Part shown: positions 47,335 to 60,430 of the stretch, one piece after another
How the letters are laid out: each line of letters starts with the position of its first letter
How positions within the stretch are numbered: position 1 is the stretch's first letter
Source of the DNA: Kalaharituber pfeilii
Taxonomy: Eukaryota > Ascomycota > Pezizomycetes > Pezizales > Pezizaceae
Assembly (NCBI GenBank): GCA_015179045.1
Contig: WHUZ01000120.1
Span: 1-64,000 of the forward strand
DNA: 64,000 nt
Direction: 5' to 3'
Position numbers and translations under genes: made by a program
Notes under the pieces: model-generated
The model's database searches: none
What the model was told of the DNA's origin: nothing
What the model saw: only the letters and a program-made list of their open reading frames with translations

Positions 47335-50300
47335 AATAGTGGTACTGGTATTGGTAGTGGTGACAGCCTGCTAAGGGGGCGTGGGTGGGATACCTACGTC
47401 CTTGAACAGGCGAGAAGGGGGGCTGCGCCCGAGAAGTGCCGAACGGGTTGGCTATGTATACAATAGAACGTATATTTTCCCTCGACAGCGTGAAGATAGT
47501 TGTCGCGAAACAGTAGTTGTCCGCAAAATTGGAGGTGTGTGGGGGGGGCGCGGGGCGGTCGGTGCGGCGGTCGTGTGCCCCCCTGCTGCAATATCGTTAT
47601 CGCGTGAGTGTGGGGAAAGAGCTCTCACAAACGTCGGGCCCAAGATTTCGCCAGCAGTCGTGGGGCTGCCGAATTACCTTATCTCCAGACGGACGGAGCG
47701 CAGTGCGATTGAAGCTTATTGCCAGCAGATGGGTGTGGGGTCGGTGGTGGGCCAGCGAGCGGCAATGTGGGTGAAACGAACAGATGTACACATGTATGCG
47801 GGCGGATCGCTTTTCCGCTGATCGCACCCCGTTCCTTCCTTCCTCCCCCACCGCGCTTCCCGTGATTGCTCGTTTCGCTGAAGCTCCCTCAGTGCGCGCA
47901 CCTGCCTCTATGCATGGAGCGGAGCGGATTGTAAAGGAAATCTAGAGTCTGTGTTGCGAGTCGAGATTAAAAAATAAACAAGATGAGAGCCGCCAGCAAA
48001 AGGCCTCTTAGTATCTGCCCGCGGCAGGCTGGATTCGAATAATGGAGTGCTTGAGATTAAAACGAAAACTCGTGCGATCTTTTCACTTGATTAGCAACGC
48101 ATACCGCTATGCAGCCCAACATGCCACTTTTCACCTAGCACAAAAGGACGATAAAAAGCAATTCAAAGGCTTACTTGCGTTCTTTCCTCGCAAATCACAC
48201 CACACTCGATTCTCTATTTTGCGTCTCTATTCACAGTTCCCTCCCTTGAGGCCTATGATGCTCTCTCCATCTCTACTCACATACGCCACCCCTCACACGT
48301 CATCCACCACAGCGTGACCGTCCAAGAAAAGCCCACTACCGCAAGCGCTTTTGCTAGTCCGCTGCTGCCTCTCGGCAGCACTAGAACGTTCGCGATTGTC
48401 GTGCTATAATTGTTAGTAGGAGGGGAGGGGGAGTCACGGTAGCGCAGCCAGACTGTATCATCATACGAGTGGGATCGACATTAGCTGTCATCATCGTCGC
48501 CCACCGTCAAACACCGCCAGACAATGGCATTCACAGCTCATACTTTGCAACTTGCCAATTGCATTCTCACTTGCTCTTTTTCCCCATTCTCCTAAGCAAG
48601 CAAGCAATCAAGCAAGCAAGCAAGCAAGCATACCCATCTCCCGGCTAGCCCTTTTCCAATCAGTTCCCTTCCGCTTCCCCGCACTTTGTCCTCTCTGCCG
48701 GCCTGCCCCATCGTGCATTAGTTCGCATGGTAAAGCAGCATGGGCAACATGTGGTCGGGACATGGGTTAAGGTACGTAAGGTGCTCAGCTTGCCTTGGAC
48801 ATGGATACAGATGGGGTCAGCAAGCGAATGTAAGAAGCTTAACTCATGGATTGCAATTGCACCGGGATGTACCAACAAACTCGACCACCTCTATCCAGAA
48901 AACACTCCAATTCCATCCTACTCCCTCAGAGCTCTTCGAAATCACCACATTTTGTTGCATACAAGGTACGCTGTTCAGAACTGAATCACAGACATCGAAG
49001 TGGACCAGTTTCGATGTGAAACACCCTTCTCGAATGTGCCACCGCGGGAATATCAAACTACCATCTTGGGCAGTTGCGCTAATGTCAAGTTTCTAGCGTC
49101 GCTATAAAACCGTTTTTCTGTGTGTGTGGGGACTGCGGGGTTTGGGAAAGCGGACTGACACCAAGAAAAGCTATGGAGTTGAATTTGCTTAACCTGAGCC
49201 TGAATCTAGCCTTTTTTTCTTACTCGCAAGACCATTACACTCAAAAACAACAAAAAAACGAAGGTACTGTTTTTTCACTCAATTGACCACGATTGATTTC
49301 CCGCTGACTCGGAGGACGCTTATATAAGATACTCAAGTTAACTGTCAATAAAACGAGCTACAAAATCTAGCTTCATATCCCCTGATATGGGACCTCGCGT
49401 CCTAGCGAGCAAGCGAACTTTTCAAGAAATTTCCAAAACTACTCTAATTCATAAAAAGACTCTGCGTCCCACACACACACAAAACTCACATCCTCAGATA
49501 TTCAAATTAGAACGAAAGGATACATGCTAACCACGCCAAGTGGCATCTACCATCTCTCTAACTTCCATCCAACCCCACTCGTTCAACCACTTCCCCCCCC
49601 CCCCATCATCCCTTGGAGTCCATAGTTTCACAAAAAAGCCCGTTTCTCACTTAATACAAGCCTCAGAGCTTTCCCTAGACCCAGTTTGGTTACTAGATCA
49701 ACACACATCACATCCACCTACCCCACCACCATCAACATACTGTATCCAATCCCATCGACCGCATGCCATGGTATCATTTACCTTCCCGCACATTTTCACG
49801 CGCCAGAAAAACACCCTCCCTCTATTCGCCAACAACGGATACTCTACATACGGCCTTTTCATACACACACACACATATTCCTCAATCCTTTCAAGCGAGC
49901 TCGGAAAATAAAAAAGTGCTTACAAAATCGAGAAGCGAGCCTGTGAGCCGCCCGGCCGAATAAATGAGGGTAACATGTGAAGTTTCACCAGGAGACTTGC
50001 CGTTTTAGGGAATGGGGGTATTACGACCCACTCACCACAACCAACAAATTTCCCTTTTCGCTCTCCTTTTTTACAAAAGTTTGTTTCTCAATACCATTGA
50101 CTATTGCTACTCAATACATGTATCCGAGAACATACACCGGCACTGAGAAAAAAGTAATTGAATACGTATATCACAGCTACTACTTTTTTTTTTTAAATAC
50201 CATATATCCAAGTGTCCTCTCCCTTCTCGTCCTCACTCCCTTATTACCCTCCACTTTGCAATTCCACTTCCACTTCTGCCTTCACTCTCCATCTCCCTCA

Positions 50301-52412
50301 CCCCCCATGTAACTCTACCCATAACAGGTGCATATATATCCAGACACATTTCCTTAGACCCACCTTTACTTTCCCCCAGTATCCCCCCCTCCAAAACAAC
50401 ACTACACAACCACAAAACACTTTACAAAACCCTATCATAATTCTAGCAACTAACTTACTCTATCATCACCCGCCAATACTGGCTTCCAGTTACCATTCTC
50501 CCCAACGCCCCCCGTCCCGTAGCCCATGGACGTTTGCGAGCGGGTCGGGGCGTGAGAAGAGTTTAACTCTTCTCCACCCTCATGTACCCTTTACCTCACT
50601 TCACCTCTCCCCCCATTGTACAGTACCCTATAACTTACCTCACCACTTCACAACCCCAACGTACACGCAACACAAACCCCCCTCCCTCCTTCCCCCTCTT
50701 CCCCCTTCTCTCCCCTCCCAATCATGACCCAATTCCACACGATTCCACACCGTACACCCATCACCCAGCAGTTCTTCACTCACCTTCCTCCAGCACACTA
50801 GTAGAAACAAAAACAAAACCCAAACCCCCATATATATTTATGTACAGTAATAGCAGTAGTAATAATAACTCTTTCTACAGTACTCACCTATCTCAAATAA
50901 ACAAACAAAAACACAAATAAAAACAAATAAAAAAATAAACACCAGTTTAATTACCCTCCCCCCGCAGACCATTCTCCTCCCAACCCCCCCTCCCCTATGT
51001 AGAAACTGCACAAGAAGAGCGCAACACCTTCTAAACCTTTTTTTTTTCAAAAGAAAATTAAAGTTTTTAAAAGGACCATAGCAAACACACTCGCCTCCCC
51101 GGCCCCTTTTTTTTTTTTCCCCCTCAATCCCAAACGCCAAATGCTCTATCCGTTTGTATTTTGCAGATAGATAATATCTGTAAGGTAGCCAATATGTATG
51201 CGAGCGAAGCGACTGCCGCAACGTTTACTTCGGGACGCCTCCCCGAGGGAAGAAAAAAAAAAAAACTGCACAATTTACTGCCTTACCTACTTGGTAAATT
51301 AAACTAATATTCCCTTCTCAACCCCCCGTTCTCTCTATCCTGTCGATCCAGCTAGCCGGCTTTAGAATATGATCCAACTTTCTTTGTTCGGTTATCCCTC
51401 CCCCCTTACCCCCTCCCCCTTGCACTCTTTCCGAAGCTTAACTCGGCCTCTCTTAGTGGGGCCATCCGAGATGCCAGGGGGCGCAGGAGAAAGGGAGGAT
51501 CAGTGCATATATATTATTTACGTTAGGTTCGAAAACGGGCACAGATAACAAGAACCAAAAAAAGCTAGCCATGTGTTCGAGACTTTGTGGGACCATAAAT
51601 TTTTTTTTCTTAATCAATTGGCGCTTCCAAATCTTTTCAAGTTATTAATTTTCCTTCAAGGGACAAAAAACACAAACAGGGACACAAAAAGGAAAAACTC
51701 ATAGCAAGCCGACCTAAAATAAAAATGAAATGAAGGTGAAAAAAATATTACAATCGAAGTTAAAAAAAAGGAGATGCAATATCTCAAGCGCACATCTTCA
51801 ACCCTCCCTCACCTCACTACCACAAACTTAAACGCATCGTCATATCACCAGTGCTGTCTTTGCCAAACTGGGACGGGATGAGACACATGCATGCGCACAC
51901 GCACTCAAAAACCAAGCAAGCAGATCAAGACAAAACGGGAAAAAAAAAAAAAAAAAAAAAAAAAGATTAACAGCATTCGGAAATGGTTTGGCGCGTGGAT
52001 TAATCGAGGCAAGCAAAAACCATACCACTATGAACCCGTATTAAGATAACCCTGTCTATGCCCTGCCCGTCATAGCCCGCCGCTACATCTCATCTCATCC
52101 CACACTGATGGTAATATATAAAAAAAAAAAGAAAGAAAAACCCCCTTTTCTTTTCCGGCCTAACTTCATGAGAGGAATCAAGACCAAACATTGCGAGAGG
52201 AAAGACAATACAAGCGCAAAAAAAAAAAAAAAGCAATAACTCCCAAACCAATACTCGCACAGATGCAAATACACAAACACAACAGCCACCACACACTAGG
52301 AAGCAGCACACCCCCCCCACCTCCTGACCTTCAATTGCGTAACTCAGAGTTAAGTATACATTGGCTACACATTGTGCCAGGCGGACATGGTGTGCTTCAG
52401 TGCATGAAGCAT
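47335..52412. other. Long gene-free region
   Basis: 47.4-48 kb is the GC-rich 5' flank of the RING gene. 48594-48630 holds an (AAGC)n repeat. 49.4-52.3 kb is rich in C, A and short homopolymers with open frames caused by composition (49540-49963, 49977-50312, 50212-50920). An (AC)n stretch occurs near 49863-49876 and A-runs near 51251 and 51942-51965. I see no gene, tRNA or transposon. Confidence 0.5.
48594..48630 (+). repeat. (AAGC)n microsatellite
   Basis: About nine units of AAGC with one AATC interruption. Confidence 0.85.
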
Positions 52413-52858
52413 CTAAGCGGCTGCAGTTGTCGTTGGAGCACTTGGGGTAGAGTCCGCAGGGGCGGGTTCTGCAGCTGGTTCCGCCTCAGTTGTTGCTGCT
52501 GGCTTCTCCTTCTTCGCTGGGAGGCACTTCTTGATGATTGCTTTCCTATAGTGACGGGAAATGTTAGTTCACCATTCTGATAGAATGTAATTCCAATAGA
52601 ATACACGCGTTTTATAAAGAGTGCTATAACACAGGGGAGTTTGTGAATACTTACAGTTTGGCAAGCAGGCTCTTCTTGTCGATCTTCTTAACCTCCTCAG
52701 TCGCGGTCTTCTAGATGAATAATCGTTAGCATTGCCCTCGTAACGTGTTCCGATAGTTGGTCGTTGAGACTTACCGCCGGGGCTTCGGAAGCTGGGGCTG
52801 GCTCGATGGCAGGGGCTGGCTCAGCAGCAGGGGCAGTAGCAGCAGCGACTTCAGCCAT
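52413..52858 (-). CDS. Small Ala/Pro/Glu protein with Lys-rich core, 90 residues
   Basis: Three exons: 52775-52858, 52655-52710 and 52413-52545, with introns of 64 and 109 bp and GTAAGT donors; 91 codons including stop. The protein starts MAEVAAATAPAAEPAPAIEP, has a basic centre (EEVKKIDKKSLLAKLKAIIK, then KCLPAKKEK) and ends in Ala/Thr/Pro-rich sequence with a single Cys. No signal peptide or membrane segment. The clean splice sites in all three exons and the continuous frame argue for a real gene although it is too short and split to appear as one open frame. No family recognised; probably soluble and disordered at both ends with a short amphipathic helix. Confidence 0.75.
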
Positions 52859-55492
52859 CTTGAATTGTTTGGAAAGGTATTAAAGAATTAAAAGGTTTCC
52901 GACGGGATTAAAGACGGGGAGGTCGAAGTCTTGCTGTTAGGGGATGAAGTTGATGAAGAAGAGGGGAAGAAGGATGGAAACGGGTGGGAGGGACGGCAGG
53001 AAGATGAAGGTTTTATGTATGGCTGCTATTAACAGTGCACCACCCGCTCTTGGAACGCACGCACGCACGCACACAGGCACCCGCCGCACACACCCACCGA
53101 AATTAGAGTGAAGCAGAAAAAGAAATAAATGAAAAAAAAAGCAATAATAGTACTGGCGGGCGGACACAGCATGGCGGCTGAATTGGGAAGGGGGGCGGAT
53201 TATCATCAAGAAACGCTCACGAAAGAAAATCGGAAATTTGAGAGGCGTTTCCGCACATCCACCCATCCCTGCGGGAGTGTATACGCTCTACCACCGTATT
53301 GGCGGAGGCCGCCGGAGCAAGCACATGATCTAAGCCTCCCCCTCTCCACTGCTCCACTCGCCCTGCCAATCTTGGTGATCTGCTCTTCGGCCCTCCGTCG
53401 GAGAGCATCTGTTTCTTCTCGACTGAGCAGAGCATGAGCGTAGGGAGCCGGCTTACTGCCCTCTATACAGTAATCGTGCATCCTGCAATAGAGGATAAGC
53501 CCAGAATGCTGTTTCTGTCTCAAAGGCAAGCACAAATGCACATGTTGCAATTTGCAGCCCTTCGCGCCTCATAAATGAGACTTGGTCTGGTTGACACCAG
53601 ATTCTTCTACCCCTCTTCAGCACCTGAGTTGATGCAAGCGCTAGCACAGCCAGTAACGGTACTTGGTATATGTACCCAACTGAATAAGGGTCACCGTGTG
53701 AGGTTGGGTTGCACTGTTTAAGAGTCAGCCGAGCTTTATTACTATTCTGCTTCTGGTGTGCAAGACAATACGTATCTAGAACTGATATATGAGGAGTGTT
53801 TTCCAATATTTTCACTCTCTGTCAACTTGCGAAACCCCCCCATTGGCATTCCACCATTAGTATTATGTAGGTGGATACATTGGAAAAGCGAGGTCCAGAT
53901 CATATGAGCTGTCCATGGGACACCATGCTTCCTTGTCATACTCAAACAGATCTCATGGTCGGCAAGTACCTTATGGTACCGCTACAGTAGGGTACTCCAG
54001 TACCACTGTTGTCGTATGTTGCGAAACGTCTGATCCCGATTGCCAAGCCGGCATGCTCCATCGTTAGAGTAAGGTCAAATGGTCGAGCAAACGACGCGAG
54101 TGCACTGTTCAAAATATGGGAGCTGTTGAAGGATTATGAACTACCATTTGGAGAAACTCTTTGCTAAGATCTTCAAATTTTCACGATTCCAGCCTATTCT
54201 CGTAGCGGCTGGGCGTGAAACTAAATTCCGCTCCCATATTTTCGTCACTCCCCTCAACAACACTTTTCAACTATAACATACCAATTACAACGTTCTGAGT
54301 AGGAAATAGAAAATACATTCAACTCAAATCAATTTGATGAATGATTAATGGAATGGAGGGCTCCATTTTTCAAGACAAGGGTGTAGATATCCACTTCAGG
54401 TAAGGCAACTAGAACGTTCCTGGCACTATCTGTGCACGCGACCAAGCAATGCAAGCCCTGCAAAAGAAACGACCCTTGTGAGTTATGTCTGCTAAACTAA
54501 TAGTGCTGCTTTTGCGAATGATAACGATTCTTCGAACGAAGAAAGAAAAGCAGAAAGCGGTTATGCTTGGTCTTTGTATTCGATATCAAACGGCCCTGCT
54601 TATCTATCAGGCATTTGCTATTAATATATGGAACAATGTAGAATGGTCGGTGGTGTGAGCTTATAAGCGGCGAATTATTGTGCTTTATACAAGTATGCCG
54701 AGAGGCTAAGTATGCATGTATGCGTGAGTAACAATAAATGCCAGGAGCTCTGATAGTCTGGCTTGGCAGACCACTCTGATGCGGACCTACTTTGTTGATG
54801 TCCCGTGAAGCGATGAGGAGTCGCGAATGTTTCAATATGCAGCGCTGGGATTGATCATGGGATAACAAGCAAAGGCGCCTCTGTCCTGTATTTGACTAGT
54901 GAGCTACGTGTCGATGAATTCATTATTTCCAGGATCCAAAGTGGTGCAAGCCTGGTCCAACACAATGTCGCCAAATAATGGTGACGATAAGTGCACCTCC
55001 AGAACGTTGAGCCTGACAGGATTCACAAAGATTGTCGGGGTGTGCTGTGGAGCCGGTTAATGGGCCAGCAGTCTCTGATAATTTTAAGTCCAATTGAAAC
55101 GTCTCATGTCGCATGATCAATCGATGTCGTTGTCGAAAAATGCTTGGCAATACTTTGACAATCCCTGCCCGCATGCAGAAGCGGGGAGGATTGGAGGAAG
55201 CGAACTCATTGGATCGTTAAAAAGCATCATTAAATTGGTCCATCTTTCACGTGGAAAACGGATGCCACCAACGATGAATTTCAGATCTCGGTATGTCTAG
55301 TAAAAGTACTATGCAACATTAGTGTAATGAGCATAGGTGAAGTGAATCCCTCAAGAGCGAAATGCCTTCCACTTTGTTTGCTTGAACAGTTGCTTACCTC
55401 TTTCTGGGCCGCCCATCTTTGTCCCTGAAGGTTGTTAACATCTGACATGCACATGGTTGGCACAGGGCCCTTGGTACTAGTGCGGTGGATTA

Positions 55493-55525
55493 CACCCCCA
55501 CCACCACCACCACCACCATCACCAG
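55493..55525 (+). repeat. (CCA)n microsatellite
   Basis: Eight or nine CCA/ACC triplets with one interruption. Confidence 0.85.
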
Positions 55526-56029
55526 GTGTCTTACGGATCTGGTTGGACCGCATTGTTGCCCAGCGCTTCATTACTGGAAAATTCCGGTCACATGATGCTC
55601 TTTCTTTTTTTGACCTATGTCGTCAAACGTTCTTTGGACTCTCGGCAGTAAAACATCCTGAACCTGCTTCTGTATCCAGGTTCTCCTTGAAGCCGGCATA
55701 GCAAATACTGTCACAGCAGTTTCGACAGAGCATTATCCGACCTTGATAAATTGAAAGTCGCTGTTAGCAAGAAACCTCTCAGGGTTCTGCGAGTTTATAA
55801 AACGTTTACAGCCTTGTAACTGTTTATGCTATTTTGGAATAGCCGTGTGATAAGTACCATTCCTTGGAGAAAGCTACCTACTTCTCTAAACCTCCTTTTG
55901 GTGTATGAAGAATCTCTCATGTAAAAGTTCGTTAATGTCTTAACAAATTATGTAGGTACTCCTTTTCTTCGACTGAGCTGTTGCAAGTAAATGCGAAGTA
56001 ACACCTTGCAAAAGACTCCGGAATTTGCT

Positions 56030-56111
56030 ACTAGCTAGTAAAATATGTATTCGGACATAGCGTATAATGTGAATTAGTACCCCTGTCCGAATACATATTT
56101 TACTGGCTAGT
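56030..56111. repeat. 82 bp palindromic (fold-back) element
   Basis: Arms 56030-56057 and 56084-56111 are inverted repeats of 28 bp with one mismatch (core AGTAAAATATGTATTCGGAC), separated by 26 bp. It would form a long hairpin. It resembles a very short fold-back or MITE-like element; no clear target-site duplication. Confidence 0.85.
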
Positions 56112-56954
56112 AAGGCACTTTACTTTGTTTTCCGGAAGTCATAAAGGAATTTTATGTCTCCCACCTTTGATTACAGCTATCTGCTGCATTCCACATCGTG
56201 GGATGGTTGGAGTCAACGTTTCCCGAACCTTGGTAAACTGGAGAGACTAATCTTATCGCATGTCCATATCTTACCTGTCACCCATCATATGCATTGTCAG
56301 CGGTGTGTCTTGTCTTCGTGAGACAGTTTGGAAGGCTCGTGACCGTCAGTGCATACATTACACCACTCACGTCATATGCCTGCATGGCGGCATCTGGGTC
56401 TGTTACTTTGGAGCCAGGGAGCTGTGCCTTGCAGGGCAGAGCTGGAATTATTACACAACCGGGACTGCTGGCTGCTGTGGCTGGAAGACGTGAATGGCTC
56501 GGACTGTGGGGCGGGTATGGTGAAGCACTTATGGCAAAGTCAGTAGAGCTGAGACGAGGTAACGTTACGTGAGCATCTTCACATGACCAGCGTTTGAGTC
56601 AAGGGTCACTTCTCGGTCTTGGCTATATTCGGAATGTCTTATCCGCTGCAGGCACGAGAAATGTGGAATGAGCCCCCCCTTGCCGTTTACGTAATCCCGC
56701 AAACAGGCTACCACGGCAGGGAGAAAATTGAGGACTTGAATGTGCACCTTTGTTCAAAGTCCGCCGTCCATGGCAATACACTAGTGAGGGCGATGAATTC
56801 GGAAATGTCTAGAAAATGTACAATATGGTTAATGCTCTGGCCATAATTATTAGTAACTGTAACATGGCCTATTTTGGCCGTGTCTACTACATTTGACCAC
56901 TGGGCTGATAGGTTTCTGCCATTTCCGGATGGCTGGGCCAAGAAAGTTGCGCGG

Positions 56955-56962
56955 TATATAAA
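56955..56962 (+). promoter_or_regulatory. Candidate TATA box (TATATAAA)
   Basis: A perfect TATATAAA lies 168 bp upstream of the ATG of the 57130 ORF, followed by a pyrimidine-rich leader. Position relative to a transcription start is not known. Confidence 0.4.
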
Positions 56963-57129
56963 CTGTAGCACCGGTACCTCATCACTAACCATACTACCTA
57001 TTCACCTCCAGACAGCGCTGTCGCACACCAAGCACCTGCACGCAGTAATTCATTAACTGTAATTGTAACCACCATCATACAGAGACACACGCCACTAACG
57101 TCTCTCCCTCAGAAGCTTAAGTAGCCCGA

Positions 57130-57756
57130 ATGCAAGAAATCACCAACGGTAAGGGTGCTACTGCATCCCAATCCAATACCCCGCCCCACTGCCCTTCCAC
57201 CTCTGGTCCCCCCAAACTCAAGATTGTGATCCCTTCCGATAAGGAGATCGCCGAATATATTGCTTCACAGGCCCTTATATATGCTCCCTCTGCTCCCTCA
57301 TCATGGGACCACCGATTCCTCTATCCACCCGAGTGCAGCGAGGAGAGTCCCCCGGCAAAGAGGGCTTGTATTACTGACATTCGTGCTGCTACTGTGGCTT
57401 CTCCGGACACGACGAATACTAACGTGAACGCCCGAATGCAAGAAATCACCGACGGTAAAGGTGCTACTGCAACCCAACCCAATACCCCGCCCCACTGCCC
57501 CTCCACCTCCAGTAGCCCCAAACTCAAGATTGGGATCCCTTCCGATAAGGGGATCGCCGAATATAATGCTTCAGAGGTCCTTATGTATGACGACCTCCGC
57601 GCTAGGTTTGCCCGTTGCGAAGTTGCCGCTGATAAACAAGCGGCGGCAGCCTCTTCTGCGGACACGAGGAATACTAACGTGAACGTTGTTGTAGCTGGTG
57701 TAGATAAGGCTACAAACACAGATGAGGGGGATTTGAGCGATCGCAGCTGCCATTGA
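57130..57756 (+). CDS. Hypothetical protein with internal duplication
   Basis: ATG at 57130 with an in-frame TAA 12 bp upstream; 208 residues, no intron needed. The first 102 codons and the following region are an imperfect tandem duplication with a 306 bp period: each starts RMQEITxGKGATAxQxNTPP, continues to PKLKIxIPSDKxIAEY and ends in NTNVN. Between them the first unit carries an extra Pro/Ser-rich segment with a KRAC motif. The second unit contains a charged helical stretch (YDDLRARFARCEVAADKQAA). No signal peptide, membrane segment or known domain. A TATA box and pyrimidine-rich leader lie upstream. Could be a lineage-specific gene or a fragment of a transposon-associated ORF. Confidence 0.5.
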   Translation: MQEITNGKGATASQSNTPPHCPSTSGPPKLKIVIPSDKEIAEYIASQALIYAPSAPSSWDHRFLYPPECSEESPPAKRACITDIRAATVASPDTTNTNVNARMQEITDGKGATATQPNTPPHCPSTSSSPKLKIGIPSDKGIAEYNASEVLMYDDLRARFARCEVAADKQAAAASSADTRNTNVNVVVAGVDKATNTDEGDLSDRSCH

Positions 57757-59508
57757 TGAGGTTTGGAGAGGACATACTTGTGGGGTCAGGCAGGGCCACT
57801 GACTGGTGAAGAAGAGGAGAATAGTAAAGGGAAGGGAAAGGAAATTAGGAAGGAGTTCAGAGGACTAATTGATAACGAAAATGTAGGTGTCTGATGTGCA
57901 TTCTGTCCTTGGTCGTGAAATTATTGCAGTTTATAAGGACCTAAGAATAAAAAGAATAGAGGAAGAAGGATAAGTTAAAACTAGCCTTCTACACCGGCCC
58001 CTTGTATATGCAACTCAGTGATAAAGTTTCGTCAACCGTGCCGCCGTAGTATGGCTAGAACTATACGTGAATGTGGATTTTGCACGAGTTCAGGGTAACC
58101 GGGACGCAACGGGTGATTACCCATGATAACAGATAGGTAAGTACGGACAATGCCAAGCTATAGTAGCATCCAGTATAGTAGTCACATATATCGATTCCTG
58201 TATCTCACTAGGCAGAAGATCAATTCTTCGTTAATTAAGCTTGGTCCTTACACGGCTGAGCTCATGGCACAAGCCAGACTCAAGCAGTGATGCTGGGCTT
58301 ATCCCCAAGTATCGTGGTGGTACAGGAATTTGAATGACTTTTTTTATTGGAGGGCAATGAAGGGTAGTCTCAAATGAACGTTACAAAGCAGCTATCAAGA
58401 AGTCTATGGGGGCTCCAGTATGTCTTGGTAGCAGGATAGTTTCGTTGATTTGAGGGGTCAAATGGAGTGTGGAGTACCGCATAATCTGGCGAGCAATACC
58501 CCCAGGACTTTCCGGGTTAAGCCGAATTCTAATCTCTTCTATCCCCTATTTCACCTAGGAAAGTGTCTTCCTTGCCTCCATCTACATAAAATTAGCAGCC
58601 TTACGCAAAGCTTCCCCTTTACTTAGTCTCATACCCCCCTTTACTGATGGGGGGTCTTGCTCGCCAGATTATGCGGTAGCCTGTGGGGAACCTTCAACAT
58701 GGGATGCTCCAGCGCCAAGAAAGATGGCGACTTGCCCACTCCAGTAAGTCGCAACCTCAGGTGAATGATGAATCACCATTGACCCACTTCTCCCACGAAA
58801 CTTGGAACCCAGCCGCACGCATCTCAGTCTCCTGTTCTTATATCTCAACCCCGAAGCGGCTTTGGCAGTCGGGGCTCCCAAGGCTAACGGTTTTTTTTTT
58901 TAAAACCCTGACCCGCCAATAGAAAATCCGTCTTACAAAAGTGATTGCTCTCATTGTCTGTGGTCCGCATCTCAATAATCTGATATTGCCGGTCTAGATA
59001 TTCAGGGAATCTCTCAGTCGGAAGTTCTTTGTGAACGTCCCATTCCTGGTATTATGTGGGAATTTCACTCATTATGCTGATCAGATTGAGGATGACTGAC
59101 AACCTTTTGTTTTAGGTGTGGAATGAAGAGAGGAGACAGCTGAAAGAAAGCCGGAGCCTCACTCAGCGACTTAAGATCGCATATCAGAGTCATATTGCTA
59201 TTAGTCTCATGCGATGTTGCTATAGCAAAACTAATAAGGCACGAAACTGGGCAAGAGTAGGCTTATTAGCTTCCTCGTCGTGCAAGAAGACATCCACAAT
59301 TACAATGCCTCAAGTTTATGTGCCCATAATTGAGATGGTTATTCTGATCTTAGTACCGGGACTCTTTTGTTCACCCCTATTACTTTGACCAGGATTACAC
59401 TGAGCTCTGGGGACGAGGCTAGTTTTACTTACTAGTTGATATGGTAACTACATCTCTGGCATGTTACGGCAATTTTTTAGTCTTGGAGACTGACCTAGTA
59501 CGCGGGAG
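57757..59508. other. Gene-free stretch containing a MITE
   Basis: Apart from the MITE at 58477-58676 I see only short frames without domains. Confidence 0.45.
58477..58676. mobile_element. MITE with 20 bp terminal inverted repeats and TA target duplication
   Basis: The left end CCGCATAATCTGGCGAGCAA (58477-58496) is matched exactly by the inverted right end (58657-58676). After one mismatch the inverted repeat continues into ACCCCC/GGGGGT. The 200 bp element is flanked by TA on both sides (58475-58476 and 58677-58678), the target duplication of Tc1/mariner-type transposition. No coding capacity, so non-autonomous. Confidence 0.8.
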
Positions 59509-59730
59509 TTGCAATTATTACAACAGGTATTCTGGCTGCACAAACCTCCCGTATGGTACAACAGCAAAAATCTGGTGCTGTGCGGTGGTGACGGAGTTGA
59601 TCAGAAACATTACATCGGGGAAATCCTAGAAGTGGCTGACGCTAGGGGTGAAGATAGGGTTAAGGTGGAAGAGTTCATTAAACCATTGCCTATAGAGTTG
59701 GTAAAAGACAGAGCGATGATAGTCGGGTAA
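59509..59730 (+). other. Coding-like fragment
   Basis: A 73-codon frame with good protein character (VWYNSKNLVLCGGDGVDQKH, then IGEILEVADARGEDRVKVEE and IKPLPIELVKDRAMIVG). The start assigned in this frame is not an ATG. Weak resemblance to the strand pattern of a BAH-like domain, not enough to name. Probably a gene fragment. Confidence 0.3.
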
Positions 59731-60047
59731 GAGAAGTGTTTATTTTGGAATGAGGTTTGATTCTGGTCAGAACTATATGGAGACCTCCGTTGTTCCTTCA
59801 TTTCTTTTTTAGGCATGTTTGCTTCCTTCTCCAATATACAAAGGCTGTTTGTGATTGATTTTAATAGGTATACAATAAGGCAGTCAGATCAAAAAACTAG
59901 AATTTGGTATTCGCATCATAAGGGACCTCGATAGCATCTACCCGATTTTCCTAGCATTCCTGACCAGTTTCCCGCTTTGTGGAAAATTGCTTTCGAGGGG
60001 TAATATGCATAATTCGCAGCCAGGATCATGCTACTTCTTCCACCAGG

Positions 60048-60366
60048 GACAGAACGATTTTGCACAGGATATGGAGGCTGAGGGTCGCCAGTACCTGGAC
60101 GATGACTTTTCAATGGGGATAACGAAGGTTAACACGTCGGCAACGACGCCCAGTCGGGAATTGTCAGCGCCCAAGAAAAAGTATACTCGTACTATCAAAT
60201 GCTCATCACCTGGTGAGCCGAATCCCGCAGGTGTAACAACTACCACTATTATTACCGATCACTGCGCGACCCATTGGTAGCATGAGCTCAGCAATCCGAT
60301 TTTCTGGCACACAAAACAATTTCGCACAGGATATAGGGGCTGACGGTCCCCAGCACCTGGGTAATG
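60048..60366 (+). repeat. Diverged 55 bp direct repeat pair
   Basis: The block around 60048-60102 (ACAGAACGATTTTGCACAGG onward) recurs at about 60310-60366 (ACAAAACAATTTCGCACAGG onward). Differences are mostly G-to-A or C-to-T, suggesting old duplication followed by deamination-type mutation. Confidence 0.55.
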
Positions 60367-60430
60367 GTATCTTCAATAAGAATAATGATGGAAGATGGAC
60401 AGGAATTCCTAGAGAAGAAAGAGTGGGCAT

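Larger units (their letters stand above)
52859..57129. other. Gene-poor stretch
   Basis: Includes the 5' flank of the small gene (to about 53150), mixed sequence with short meaningless frames, a CCA microsatellite (55493-55525), a palindromic element (56030-56111) and a TATA-containing promoter candidate (56955-56962). No further gene recognised. Confidence 0.45.

Noticed and set aside
48594..48630. CRISPR-like short repeats
   Set aside because: Simple tetranucleotide microsatellite without spacers; CRISPR arrays are not expected in a fungal nuclear genome.
49540..50920. Several 66-171 codon frames
   Set aside because: Low-complexity C/A-rich DNA; frames overlap on both strands with no protein character.
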